Positions 9,295 through 18,391 of a DNA stretch of 64,000 nt are shown piece by piece. Position 1 is the first letter of the stretch, and each line of letters starts with the position of its first letter. A program made the position numbers and the translations under genes. This DNA is from Marinifilum breve (GTDB lineage: Bacteria > Bacteroidota > Bacteroidia > Bacteroidales > Marinifilaceae), in contig NZ_QFLI01000001.1 of NCBI RefSeq assembly GCF_003202155.1, positions 372,001-436,000 on the forward strand, in the 5' to 3' direction. The notes under the pieces were generated by a model. The model made no database searches and had not been told where the DNA came from. It was given only the letters and a program-made list of their open reading frames with translations.

Positions 9295-9346
9295 ATAAAA
9301 TAGAAAAGGGAAATTGGATGATATCCGATTTCCCTTTTCTATTTTA
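9295..9346 (+). terminator. Long hairpin after satP
   Basis: A 25-bp stem (9295-9319 with 9322/9323-9346; one G-U pair) closed by a very short loop. There is no strict T run after it, so it may act as a terminator or as a 3' mRNA stabiliser. Confidence 0.6.
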
Positions 9347-9420
9347 TACGATTAACAATTGAGAATCCGAACTTCAGTCGGAATCTCAAACTGCAAAATC
9401 GTAATTATCAATTTGTATTG

Positions 9421-9720
9421 CACCCCTTCGCCTGTCGGCACTTCCCCTAGAAGCTACTCTTTATACACAAATTTGGAATAAGTATTTTGATTAAGTAATA
9501 ATGAATCATTTATAGCATTAGCAAGTTGAGTGTTTCCCTTTTAGGGAAACTGTCGACAGACTAAAGGGTGAGATAAGAAAAATATAATCCAAAATGCACC
9601 CCTCTGGCTGTCGCCATCTCCCCTAGAAGGTGAGAACTTGGCAATTAAGCGATTGCATATGTAATGGTTCGTCAAAATATATTCACAAAAATAAATATGT
9701 ATAAAGAGTAGCCCTAGAAG
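9421..9720. repeat. Three copies of a ~33-bp CACCCC...CTGTCG repeat inside an imperfect inverted repeat
   Basis: Direct copies lie at 9421-9453 and 9598-9630 and an inverted copy at 9538-9570; all share CACCC, CTGTCG and a CCCTA-AAG end. The inverted copy contains the palindrome CTGTCGACAG and the hairpin GTTTCCC-TTTTA-GGGAAAC. The block is framed by CTACTCTTTATACA near 9455 and its inverse TGTATAAAGAGTAG near 9699, with fainter matching further inward. No gene is present between 9275 and 9762; these elements fill most of that stretch. Confidence 0.7.
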
Positions 9721-9762
9721 AGGACGATCATCAAACAAAGTATTTTGATGCTTGAAGCTTTC

Positions 9763-10077
9763 TTACGGCAACAACTCCTTATGCAATGTCACTTCAAATT
9801 CTTTTACGTGATGTGGTTTTCCATCATTAAAGAACTCTACTATGTATGGTTTGTTGCAATGCGCATCGAAAGTTACCTGATCGTACCATTTCTCAATAAA
9901 TGTGATTCTATTGGGCTCATCGATACATTGATTCAATTCATAACGAATGCATCCACCCTCTTGCATTGTTATTGGAATTAAAGAATGAAGATTTTTAATC
10001 AACTGATCAACTTCTCCTTCTTTGGCTATAAATTTGGCGATACACACCAATTGTGTCTCGTTTTTTCTGATTTCCAT
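9763..10077 (-). CDS. Antibiotic biosynthesis monooxygenase (ABM) domain protein, YgiN-like
   Basis: A 104-residue single-domain protein of the dimeric alpha/beta-barrel ABM superfamily. Typical features are the N-terminal strand TQLVCIAKFIAKEGEVDQL, the EGGCIRYELNQC segment, ITFIEKWYDQVTFDAHCNKPY and the C-terminal VTLHKE strand. Related proteins are quinol or aromatic monooxygenases or simply small ligand-binding proteins; no specific substrate can be assigned. It stands alone between two repeat-bearing intergenic regions, transcribed leftwards. Confidence 0.82.
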   Translation of the reverse strand: MEIRKNETQLVCIAKFIAKEGEVDQLIKNLHSLIPITMQEGGCIRYELNQCIDEPNRITFIEKWYDQVTFDAHCNKPYIVEFFNDGKPHHVKEFEVTLHKELLP

Positions 10078-10264
10078 TTGTCTTTTCTGTTTAATTAAAT
10101 GAATTCGAAATCAAACTTAAGAAAAAATAGGTCAGCATTCATGATAACAGTAAATATTTCGGTGCTCTGCACCTCAAAAACAAGAATAAATCTCATACTA
10201 CAAATATTACGCAGCTCTGCTGCTTTGTACATACGAAAGATATTGTAATTAGCAATAACTGTTC

Positions 10265-10293
10265 GACTATTGGACTGATGGACTATTGGACTG
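10265..10293. repeat. 13-bp direct repeat GACTATTGGACTG x2
   Basis: GACTATTGGACTG occurs at 10265-10277 and 10281-10293 with 3 bp between copies, just beyond the terminator of the DUF3360 gene. No function is evident; simple slippage is the likely origin. Confidence 0.6.
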
Positions 10294-10297
10294 TTAT

Positions 10298-10328
10298 AAA
10301 AAAAATGCCGCCCCAAACGGAACGGCAT
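10298..10328 (-). terminator. Intrinsic terminator of the DUF3360 gene
   Basis: On the minus strand, ATGCCG ... CGGCAT forms a hairpin followed by eight T residues, 26 bp after the stop of the permease gene. Confidence 0.85.
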
Positions 10329-10353
10329 CATATATTGATCTAATAAATGTCGA

Positions 10354-11808
10354 TTAAAAAATTCCAGGGATTCCAGGAAGCTGTCCCACCAAAGCAAGGG
10401 AAACAACACATACAATAAACATTGCTCCAGGAATAATTAGCTTTTCTTTCCAACTCAATTCAGCAGCACGCTCGCTATCTCCAATCAAACCAAGGTTGTC
10501 AAGCAACATGGTAAATGCCCATCCGAAAACAGGATTCACAAAAGCACATGCAAAAATACAAGTACCAGCACTCAATGAATCTTTGTGCTTTCGAACCATT
10601 TGCATACCCGCCTCAAGCAATGGCAAGAATACACCAACAATTAGCGCTACACGCAATACTGGTTCCCACATTGCTAAATCCATAGGATATCCGAATACCG
10701 ATGCTAATACACAAAGCAATGCCGTTAATACAGCTCCACCAGGAATAGGACGCTTTGCAATTGCTGCAGGAATCATATATGTTCCCCATGACGAGGCAAT
10801 ATTACCACCACCTAAAGCAGTACCAATCATCTGGCGAACAGATGCTACAGTCATGGTATCATCCACATCCATCAATACATTCTTGGCTTTTTTAGGATAG
10901 TTCAATTCCTGGAATACACGGTGTCCCAAATAATCTGGCGACCACATTGCAACTGCAAGAATTGCAAAAGGAATAACGGCAATAAAATGACCAACGTTTG
11001 GTAAACCAAGTTGCCATCCTGTATCTTCACCCCACCACCACATTGGGTTCATGTGTGGCAAACCAGGTTTGGTTGTAAAAGCAAAATCGGCACCCAAGGC
11101 AAAAGCAACAATACCTGCAATGGCCGAACACAAAGGAATAGCCAACCAACGCTTGTTGATCTTTGCCAAATAGGCATAAATTAAAATGGTGATTCCGATT
11201 ACAGCAAAGGAAACATATCCAATATCACCAGAAGAAGCCCAGGCTTCTAATTTCGTAATCTGGCTCAACAGACCTACAGCTCCCAAATAAATTAGAAGTC
11301 CACCACGAACTCCAACTCCGGTGAGTTTCATCAATTTCGATCCACCTTTGGTAATACTCAAAGCCAGACCAAATACCCCAATTAAAATACCCAATGCAAG
11401 CGGATGACCACCAGCAGCTGCGATGATCGGAATCAGCGGAATCATAGGACCGTGAGTTCCTGCAAGGTTGGCATTAGGATTAAGAATTGCCGAAAACAGA
11501 AGTACAAAAATACCTCCGGCAATTAACAACTCGTAACGAACGTTTTCTGCTACGAATTCTGGCGATAAACCAAACTGGGTAGCAAATACAGCAACCATGG
11601 CGGTTACCATTACCACCTTACCAATTGTAGCAGCCAAAGCAGGCACCCAGTCTTCCAATTCAATGTTAAAATCTCTAAATGGCAAGTGGATGCGCCATCT
11701 GCGAAATTTCATAATCTCAAGCTCGTGATTCAGATACGCTTCTCTGCTCTCGAACTCATGCGCCTTTTTGCGCTTTTCTTTGTAAGAGTTTTGATTCTCT
11801 TTCTTCAT
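10354..11808 (-). CDS. DUF3360 family integral membrane permease
   Basis: A 484-residue polytopic inner-membrane protein with about 12 hydrophobic segments. It strongly resembles the DUF3360 family: N-terminal YLNHELEIMKFRRW, DWVPALAATIGK, AGTHGPMIPLIPI, PMWWWGEDTGW, MWSPDYLGHRVFQ, ALGGGNIASSWGTYM and NPVFGWAFTMLLDN. The two-repeat layout and the N-G-THGP segment suggest distant kinship to the SLC26/NCS2-type transporters, but the transported substrate is not known. It is monocistronic with a strong terminator. The first ~45 residues are charged and cytoplasmic. Confidence 0.85.
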   Translation of the reverse strand: MKKENQNSYKEKRKKAHEFESREAYLNHELEIMKFRRWRIHLPFRDFNIELEDWVPALAATIGKVVMVTAMVAVFATQFGLSPEFVAENVRYELLIAGGIFVLLFSAILNPNANLAGTHGPMIPLIPIIAAAGGHPLALGILIGVFGLALSITKGGSKLMKLTGVGVRGGLLIYLGAVGLLSQITKLEAWASSGDIGYVSFAVIGITILIYAYLAKINKRWLAIPLCSAIAGIVAFALGADFAFTTKPGLPHMNPMWWWGEDTGWQLGLPNVGHFIAVIPFAILAVAMWSPDYLGHRVFQELNYPKKAKNVLMDVDDTMTVASVRQMIGTALGGGNIASSWGTYMIPAAIAKRPIPGGAVLTALLCVLASVFGYPMDLAMWEPVLRVALIVGVFLPLLEAGMQMVRKHKDSLSAGTCIFACAFVNPVFGWAFTMLLDNLGLIGDSERAAELSWKEKLIIPGAMFIVCVVSLALVGQLPGIPGIF

Positions 11809-12365
11809 TATAAATGTTTTTTGAGTTTTACATACCCCTATTCAGCTACCTACGCGTTTTCAGGGGCTATAAATCACCGTAAAACTAAGAAAAAAGCCAT
11901 GCTAGGCAAGCACCCTTAAAGCGCACTACTGCAACACTTAAGGTACATATTGGGAATATTCTCAATTTGCAAAACCAATTCTACTTTTAAGATCAATAGA
12001 AATACACCAATTGTATCCAGATATCTTGATTTCACGATAAACTGGAATTCTTCTACAGAAAATGATATTTTACCTCTCCCACCAAATTCAAAAACATTTC
12101 ACACTTGTATGCCTAAAAAAAGTCCGGAACACTTATTTTGTTTACTTACCTTTATTTCGAAGGGAATTGAAAGAAATATTTCCGACATATTGCAATCGAT
12201 AGAATTTAGAGAGAGACTAAATTAGGCCGAAAACACAAATAGCGTTTAGAATAGATCTAAATACCTTACCTATTACTTAACAATACAATCATTTTATAGC
12301 TTATCATGTATAGTTTTCATAAATTCATATATCAAAAATGAAATCCACTTTAAATATCTTTAACT
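11809..12365. other. Intergenic region before the KAP NTPase
   Basis: About 557 bp at the junction between the permease and the unusually AT-rich KAP gene. A 91-codon open frame at 11950-12225 has no recognisable motif and atypical composition; I do not call it. No inverted repeats or IS remnants strong enough to mark an insertion boundary were seen. Confidence 0.5.
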
Positions 12366-14681
12366 ATGACAAATACTGATTTTATAAGTGATAGACCAAT
12401 AAAAAATAGTTCTGAAGATGAATTAAACCGTTTACCATTTACGAAAAAGTTAAAAGAATCTTTATCTAATTGGGAAGATGAAGACAGTATGATCATTTCA
12501 CTTAAAGGAAAATGGGGTGAAGGAAAGTCTTCAATTATAAATTTGCTTATTGAATTGTATAAAAATAAAAAGGTAAATGATCCAACAATTATAGAGTTCA
12601 ATCCTTGGTCTTATTCGAAATCAAACACTCTTAGTTTTCAATTCTTCAATCATATTGCTACAGAATTAGAAATAAATAGAATAGAGAAAAAGGATGACAA
12701 ACTAGCTAAAAAACTAAAGCTATATAGTCAGTTAATAAGTTTCAAAAATAAGCCTACTGAATCAAATAAGATAACATCTAATATTTTTATATTATTAATT
12801 GCTACAAGTTTATTATCTGGAAAATTTATCGGATGGCTAAATTGGAGTACTGAATTTTATGAAAATTTATTATTTGTCATTGGTTTAGCACTTTTAGTTT
12901 TACAGTTTTTTAGTAACATACTAAGCAAACTTTCCATTATTTTTCAGATAAGGTCTTTAAATACTCAATCTGCTGAGGAATTAAAAAGATTAATTACTGA
13001 ACAACTGAAGAAAAGGAAAAGAAAACTTCTAATAATCATCGACGATATTGATAGATTAACTCAAAAAGAGATTTCAGAAATATTCAAACTTATCAGAGTA
13101 AATGCTGACTTTCCAAATACAATTTATCTACTTGCCTATGATGAGAAAATAATAGAAGCTAATTTAGAAGAGCAAATAGGTGTTGATGGAAAAGATTACC
13201 TTAAAAAAATTGTCCAAGTCGATTTCAACATTCCCTATACTAGAACCGATAGAATTCAACAATTCTTATTTAAAGAATTAAATAAAGTCTTTGATAACCT
13301 TCCTAAATCTGCCAGTTCCAAATTTGAAGAAAATGAATCACATTGGAATAATATTTATCACTCTGGTTTTAAGAATCTCTTTCAAAATATTAGAGATATT
13401 AAGCGTTATACTAATAGTCTTCTCTTTAATCTTCATTTACTACATAAAGAAGAAATATTTGAAGTAAATGTAATTGATTTCGTTGCCCTTGAGTCAATTA
13501 GGGTATTTACTCCAAATTATTATGAATTTATCAAATCTAGAAAAAACCTATTTACTGATGCTCCATTAAAACAAGACAATAAAAAAGCTAATGAAATCAG
13601 AAAAATTGAATTGAATTCAAGTTTTGAAATGCTTGATAAAATTCATCAACCACATATTAAAGAACTTATAAAAAGACTATTTCCTCAAATCAATTATTAC
13701 ATAGAAAATTCTGGAAGAACAACTTACGCTAATGGTGTTCAAGTGAATTGGAATAAAAATCTCAGAATTTGCTCAGGGGCTAGATTCGATTCATATTTCA
13801 CCTTGAATGGGGAAGAAAATGACAACGAATTAACTGAGTATGAAATTCAAAAGTTTATAGGCACTCTTGAAGATGTCCATTCCATTGAAAAAGAACTTAA
13901 TACTTTTGTTGAGAATGATAAAATTAGAAGGTTTTTATCAATACTTGAAATTTACACTAATGATTCTGATATTTTTAATGCTCAAACCATAACAAACATT
14001 CTAATTGCACTTAATAATGTAAGCGATATAATTAATCCTGATCGAAAAGGATTTTTTAGCGTAGGAATAGATATGATTATAATCAGAATTTTTTATCAAC
14101 TCCTAAGACTTAACTCAGAAACTAAGGTTTATTCAACTATTGAAAGAGTGTTTGACGAATCAAAAGGTCTTTTCGCCATATTACAGTTAACAAGCTATCA
14201 AGCACAATATCTAGAAGAGGGAAAGGAAGGTTCACTTTTTACAGATGAAGAACTTTCTATGATGAAAGGAAAAATAATAAATAGATTAGAATCTATCGAA
14301 AGTTCAAAAATACTGGAAAACCCTAATTTTTCTCATATAATTCATAGGTGGAAAGATTGGGGAAGTAAAATAAAACTTGAAGAATTTTTACATGAATTAA
14401 TGAGTAATCCACAAAAGTTAATAAAATTCCTTACTCATTTCATTTCAACAATTCACAGCACTACGTTTGGTGACTATGGACATAAAACTCACAAGAGAAT
14501 ATCGTTTGATAGTTTATCACGATTCATTCAAATAAGCGAGATCAAAAAGCATGTAAATCAAATAAATAACACAGATGAAGTTTACATTCAAAATGAAAAA
14601 TTTATCAAGCTATTCAAGTCAGAGTTAAAAAGATATCAAGACGATCCGGAAGGATATAATTCTCCATACAAAACCAGTTGA
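12366..14681 (+). CDS. KAP family P-loop NTPase with membrane insertion
   Basis: A 771-residue STAND/KAP-type NTPase. Walker A GKWGEGKSS is at residues 48-56 and Walker B LLIIIDDIDRL at 221-231. Two hydrophobic segments (about 137-158 and 167-187) lie between them, which is the KAP hallmark and places the protein on the inner membrane. FNPWSY at 78-83 is another family signature. The C-terminal ~450 residues are mainly helical and unassigned. The gene is visibly more AT-rich than its neighbours and stands alone, which suggests horizontal transfer. The phage-exclusion protein PifA of plasmid F belongs to the same family, so a defence role is possible but unproven. Confidence 0.88.
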   Translation: MTNTDFISDRPIKNSSEDELNRLPFTKKLKESLSNWEDEDSMIISLKGKWGEGKSSIINLLIELYKNKKVNDPTIIEFNPWSYSKSNTLSFQFFNHIATELEINRIEKKDDKLAKKLKLYSQLISFKNKPTESNKITSNIFILLIATSLLSGKFIGWLNWSTEFYENLLFVIGLALLVLQFFSNILSKLSIIFQIRSLNTQSAEELKRLITEQLKKRKRKLLIIIDDIDRLTQKEISEIFKLIRVNADFPNTIYLLAYDEKIIEANLEEQIGVDGKDYLKKIVQVDFNIPYTRTDRIQQFLFKELNKVFDNLPKSASSKFEENESHWNNIYHSGFKNLFQNIRDIKRYTNSLLFNLHLLHKEEIFEVNVIDFVALESIRVFTPNYYEFIKSRKNLFTDAPLKQDNKKANEIRKIELNSSFEMLDKIHQPHIKELIKRLFPQINYYIENSGRTTYANGVQVNWNKNLRICSGARFDSYFTLNGEENDNELTEYEIQKFIGTLEDVHSIEKELNTFVENDKIRRFLSILEIYTNDSDIFNAQTITNILIALNNVSDIINPDRKGFFSVGIDMIIIRIFYQLLRLNSETKVYSTIERVFDESKGLFAILQLTSYQAQYLEEGKEGSLFTDEELSMMKGKIINRLESIESSKILENPNFSHIIHRWKDWGSKIKLEEFLHELMSNPQKLIKFLTHFISTIHSTTFGDYGHKTHKRISFDSLSRFIQISEIKKHVNQINNTDEVYIQNEKFIKLFKSELKRYQDDPEGYNSPYKTS

Positions 14682-14695
14682 AGATATAACAACAA

Positions 14696-14721
14696 CGCCC
14701 CACCAAAACATCAGTGGGGCG
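14696..14721 (+). terminator. Intrinsic terminator after KAP gene
   Basis: CGCCCCAC / GTGGGGCG stem with a ten-base loop, followed by ATTTCATTT. The first 15 bases are identical to those of the terminator at 16594-16626. Confidence 0.8.
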
Positions 14722-14879
14722 ATTTCATTTCCACTACTATCTAAGCCTTCACCATTCAATTCCAAAATACATACAAATACTTTTTTTAACTTCTTTTAAT
14801 TTAATCATAAGGATACTTACCAATAATAATTCTTATTTTTAGGTAATCATTTCGACATACACAAAATTCTACACACAAC

Positions 14880-16571
14880 ATGAAGAAATCAAGATTACTG
14901 ATGACCATTATAATTATTGGTCTAATATCCTATCTTACAATTTCCTTTTTTCAAACACAAAACAGACTTTGGGAAACCAAAAAATTAGCAACTACAGCAA
15001 AAGTTTGGGGTTTTTTGAAATATTATCACCCAAACATCGGAAAAGATCCTTTTTATTGGGACAAACAGTTGTTCACAGTCCTGTCTCAAGTAAAAGAAGC
15101 AGGCAACCGAGAAGAACTATCGAAAGTTTACCTGGAACTACTTGACTCTTTAGGGGAAGTTCCAAACATTAGCATAGTAGATACCATCCCTGCTGATCGA
15201 TATTTTAACAAAAACTTCAATCTCGATTGGATTAGTAATGAAGAAGTATTTAGCAAAGAGCTGTGTAGCAAATTAAAATTCATAGAAGAAAATCGCGCTC
15301 AGGGAGATCATTACTACGTTTCCTCTGTACCATATGTTGGCAACATTCAACTGAAGAACGAGCCTTTACACAACAGCTTCGACTGGACCAAGAAAGAGTA
15401 CCGATTATTAAGCTTGTTCAAATACTGGAACATTATTGAATACTTTTTCCCATACAAATACCAGATGGATCAGAATTGGGATGAAGCATTAATAGAAATG
15501 ATTCCAAAGTTTGCCAACTGCCAATCGGAAAAGGAATTTCATTTGGCAATGCTGGAATTGGTTGTAAAAATCAACGACAGCCATGCAGGATTAAGAACAT
15601 CTCTCACCAATCAGTATTTAGGTTCACGTTGGATACCCGCAAAATTTAAAATTATAGATGAACAGGCAATAATTACCGGCTTTTATGACCAAAAGCTTGC
15701 CAAGGAAGATGATTTACAAATAGGTGATATCCTTACAAGTGTTAATGGCAAATCCATATCAAAAATTCTTAAAGAGAAGGACAAATACATTCATGCATCT
15801 AATGCTTCGGTGAAATTACGAAATGCATACAAGTGTATTTTCAACGGATCCTCCGATTCTCTTCATATCGAATACATTCGCAACGGAAAGGGCTTACACA
15901 AAACCATCAGAAGGTATCCTTTTAGTAAATTCAAGCTTGAAAAGAGCAAGGATCCCAAATGGAAAATACTGGAAAACAACATAGGATATGTAAATATGGG
16001 AATACTAGAACGCATGGATGTTCCTGCTATGATGGACAGCCTGATGAATACCAAAGCCATTGTATTTGATGTTAGAAACTACCCTAGAGGAAGCATGTAC
16101 GATATTTCCAACTATTTGAATGAAGAACCTAAGGAGTTTGTGAAGTTTACTGTACCCAACCTGAATTATCCAGGTAAATTTACATGGACTCAAAGCATAA
16201 AATGTGGTGGCAAGGAAGGTCCTAAATACAAAGGACAAGTTGTGATTCTGGTAAATGAAGAAACACAAAGCCATGCCGAATTTACCACCATGTGCCTGCA
16301 AACTGCTCCCAATGCTATTGTAATAGGAAGCCAGACATCCGGTGCAGATGGTAATGTTTCCCAATTAAATATTCCTGGTGATTTTAAGAGCTACATGACA
16401 GGCATCGGCGTATTTTATCCTGATGGTAGAGAAACACAACGCATTGGTATTGTTCCCGATATTGAGGTAAAACCAACAGCTGAAGGTTTAAAAGCCCAAA
16501 AAGATGAAGTATTGGAAAAAGCTATTGAAACAATTGGAAACACCTTAGGAAAAACTATTGCACAGAAATAA
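14880..16571 (+). CDS. S41 family peptidase (C-terminal processing/tricorn-like), membrane-anchored
   Basis: A 563-residue serine protease. One N-terminal hydrophobic segment (residues 6-24) is an uncleaved anchor or signal. A helical domain follows, with LLSLFKYWNIIEYFFPYKY around 176-194 as in Bacteroidota S41 proteins, then INDSHAGL (231-238), a PDZ-like region (about 255-345) and the S41 catalytic domain. The nucleophile is probably Ser464 in QSHAEF, with GSQTSGADGNVSQ at 483-495 and the C-terminal PDGRETQRIGIVPDIEV. Such proteins act in the envelope on protein substrates. Single gene, with its own terminator. Confidence 0.88.
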   Translation: MKKSRLLMTIIIIGLISYLTISFFQTQNRLWETKKLATTAKVWGFLKYYHPNIGKDPFYWDKQLFTVLSQVKEAGNREELSKVYLELLDSLGEVPNISIVDTIPADRYFNKNFNLDWISNEEVFSKELCSKLKFIEENRAQGDHYYVSSVPYVGNIQLKNEPLHNSFDWTKKEYRLLSLFKYWNIIEYFFPYKYQMDQNWDEALIEMIPKFANCQSEKEFHLAMLELVVKINDSHAGLRTSLTNQYLGSRWIPAKFKIIDEQAIITGFYDQKLAKEDDLQIGDILTSVNGKSISKILKEKDKYIHASNASVKLRNAYKCIFNGSSDSLHIEYIRNGKGLHKTIRRYPFSKFKLEKSKDPKWKILENNIGYVNMGILERMDVPAMMDSLMNTKAIVFDVRNYPRGSMYDISNYLNEEPKEFVKFTVPNLNYPGKFTWTQSIKCGGKEGPKYKGQVVILVNEETQSHAEFTTMCLQTAPNAIVIGSQTSGADGNVSQLNIPGDFKSYMTGIGVFYPDGRETQRIGIVPDIEVKPTAEGLKAQKDEVLEKAIETIGNTLGKTIAQK

Positions 16572-16593
16572 CAAAGAATGAAATCATAGAAAA

Positions 16594-16626
16594 ACACGCC
16601 CCACCAAAACAATTGGTGGGGCGTGT
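16594..16626 (+). terminator. Intrinsic terminator after S41 peptidase
   Basis: Perfect 12-bp stem ACACGCCCCACC / GGTGGGGCGTGT with loop AAAACAATT and a T-rich tail. Its 5' arm and loop start share 15 identical bases with the terminator at 14696, so the two probably have a common origin. Confidence 0.85.
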
Positions 16627-16717
16627 TCATTTAAATAACTCAATGCTCACTTATGCTCCTTCATGAAGGGCTAATCAATCACAAAGAGGATTGGACAATC
16701 CATACGCTTAAGGATGG

Positions 16718-16805
16718 ATACCTTCTACCGACGGTAGATACATCTTATACCGACGGTAGATGCACCTTATACCGAACGGTAGAAACACCTTATACCGGCG
16801 GTAGA
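16718..16805. repeat. Four tandem ~22-bp units with palindromic TACCG-N-CGGTA core
   Basis: Units at 16718-16738, 16739-16760, 16761-16783 and 16784-16805 each read roughly CACCTTATACCGNCGGTAGA and carry the dyad TACCG/CGGTA, spaced by A, A, AA and G. Period is 22, 22-23 and 22 bp. It lies between the S41 terminator and the 3' end of the HU-like gene. The open frame across it (16653-16841) is an artefact. Spacers are absent, so it is not a CRISPR array. Function unknown; repeated operator or slipped hairpin repeat are both possible. Confidence 0.75.
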
Positions 16806-16886
16806 AACAATGCACACTTAGGCGAACGCAAAGCACATTAGCTTCGGACAGCTAGCAGCCTTCCCTTAAGGATGCACAATGCATTC

Positions 16887-17624
16887 CTATGCTACCTCAA
16901 ATACCATAGGGAAAATATAGGTTTTTGGCTTCTTTAAATATGAGCCATTGCTGGTATATTGCGAAACGATAACCAATTGGTAGAATCCTGTTTGAAGATC
17001 ATGAGGAACTACAAACTTAATGCAGCTCAATGTGTTCTGCATGATTGCAGTTCTGGGGATGAGAATTTCTTCATTTGTATCACATTTCAGTAATTTTATT
17101 CCAACCTCTTTCTTATCGCCTGCAATCTTTATACGTTTTCCTGAAACATCTACTCCACCTCCGGGAGTTAAGCACTTATTAATTTGTTTTGTCACCAAAT
17201 CGGTTACTGTATTAATAGTAATTGAAGAATTTGCTTTGCCAAGTACATTCACCTCACAATTGTTCAAAGCACTTTTCATTTCTTTTGCAGGTGAAAACTT
17301 TACAGACAAATTGTGTTTGTCTTTATCCCATCCTGCATTATCACTATTAAAAATTCCATTGGCATTTAATTGAAAATGTCCCAAACCAAAATGAACTGAA
17401 GCACCATTCATTATTTGATCTATCGCCATGTTCTTCATCAATTCAAAAGAAGCCTTTAAGGTACTTGCACTAAATTCTGTTCTGCGATCAATTACCAATT
17501 TTACCAAGTCATCTGTATTTATTGATTTGGTCTTAACTACACGAGCTATTCTTTCTCCCTTCCTATCTCCCAATGCCCAATCATGTAATTCAATGTTTAC
17601 CGATTTTTTAGTCTTTTTCTCCAT
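16887..17624 (-). CDS. HU-like DNA-binding protein with C-terminal DUF4469 domain
   Basis: A 245-residue two-domain protein typical of Bacteroidota. Residues ~1-125 form an HU/IHF-like DNA-binding domain, with the two-helix start LVKLVIDRRTEFSASTLKASFE and the GHFQLNANGIF segment. Residues ~130-245 match the DUF4469 Ig-like domain (TPGGGVDVSGKRIKIAGDK, IPRTAIMQN, LVIVSQYTSNGSYLK). There is no signal peptide. Such proteins are presumed nucleoid-associated, but DNA binding by this branch is an inference. It is a single gene; the palindromic 22-bp array lies just beyond its stop. Confidence 0.85.
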   Translation of the reverse strand: MEKKTKKSVNIELHDWALGDRKGERIARVVKTKSINTDDLVKLVIDRRTEFSASTLKASFELMKNMAIDQIMNGASVHFGLGHFQLNANGIFNSDNAGWDKDKHNLSVKFSPAKEMKSALNNCEVNVLGKANSSITINTVTDLVTKQINKCLTPGGGVDVSGKRIKIAGDKKEVGIKLLKCDTNEEILIPRTAIMQNTLSCIKFVVPHDLQTGFYQLVIVSQYTSNGSYLKKPKTYIFPMVFEVA

Positions 17625-18391
17625 AAAAATCTATTGTTAGTTGAGTTTGTTGGCCCTGAATTACTCCTTATAATTCACATTATCAGGTTTATGATTACAA
17701 CCAAGACAACAAGGAAACGCTCATCATGAATCATTTAGTATATAATTGTGCGTTAAAAATGAATATTTTCTCTTTCAATGCACCCAAATAGAAGGGAGCA
17801 TAAATATTTCACTCCAATTACCTGCAATATTCCTTACAAAAGGAAGGGTATAAAGCACCTTGCGAAATACATTTTACTAGTCTAACTTGTCATTTAAAAT
17901 TGAAGCAAGCCTCCCAACAATCTCGAAAAACAGCTACAACATATCGTTTACTTGTGCTTACAGTGAAATCAGGTTAATACCATTAGTTTTATAAACATAT
18001 TTTCACATCACTCCACACAAAAAACATATCTACTTAGCGTACAAAATCAATAAAAGCACAGTATTCTTTAAGAAATCACACTTCCTCATATTGATTTTAA
18101 ATTCTCTTTTTGTCGCTAGTTGGAGAAATATCAAAACAGACATTAACAAACACTTTCTGATTACTAATTGACATTTTTTGAATATTAAAATCGATTTGTA
18201 AAAATTTTAACATTAACCTAATAATTTTTCAAACGCATCAATCGCTTATTTTATCAGGCTTACAGAATTTTCACCAGAAGAATTTCACCAAGAAATCAAC
18301 AATTAGACAATAAATATTTTTCATCATATTAAAAAAATGTCATAAATTGGTGATTGCCCAACGAAAACCAATCACAATTAAATTAAGTTCT
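17625..18391. other. Long intergenic region upstream of the secreted subtilase
   Basis: About 770 bp between divergently transcribed genes. It is AT-rich throughout, with no open frame of note, no tRNA and no strong hairpin. It should contain the promoters of both flanking genes, but I could not pick a convincing box. Confidence 0.5.

Noticed and set aside
11950-12225. 91-codon open frame before the KAP gene
   Set aside because: No recognisable motif, no start context and unusual residue mix; more likely chance in AT-rich intergenic DNA.
16718-16805. CRISPR-like look of the four-unit repeat
   Set aside because: Units are directly adjacent with no unique spacers, and there are no cas genes in the window.
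16653-16841. 62-codon open frame across the 22-bp array
   Set aside because: It only reads through non-coding tandem repeats (period not a multiple of three) and a terminator-proximal leader.
18347-18391. Upstream start for the subtilase
   Set aside because: The extra 15 residues are charged and precede a clean signal peptide beginning at 18392.
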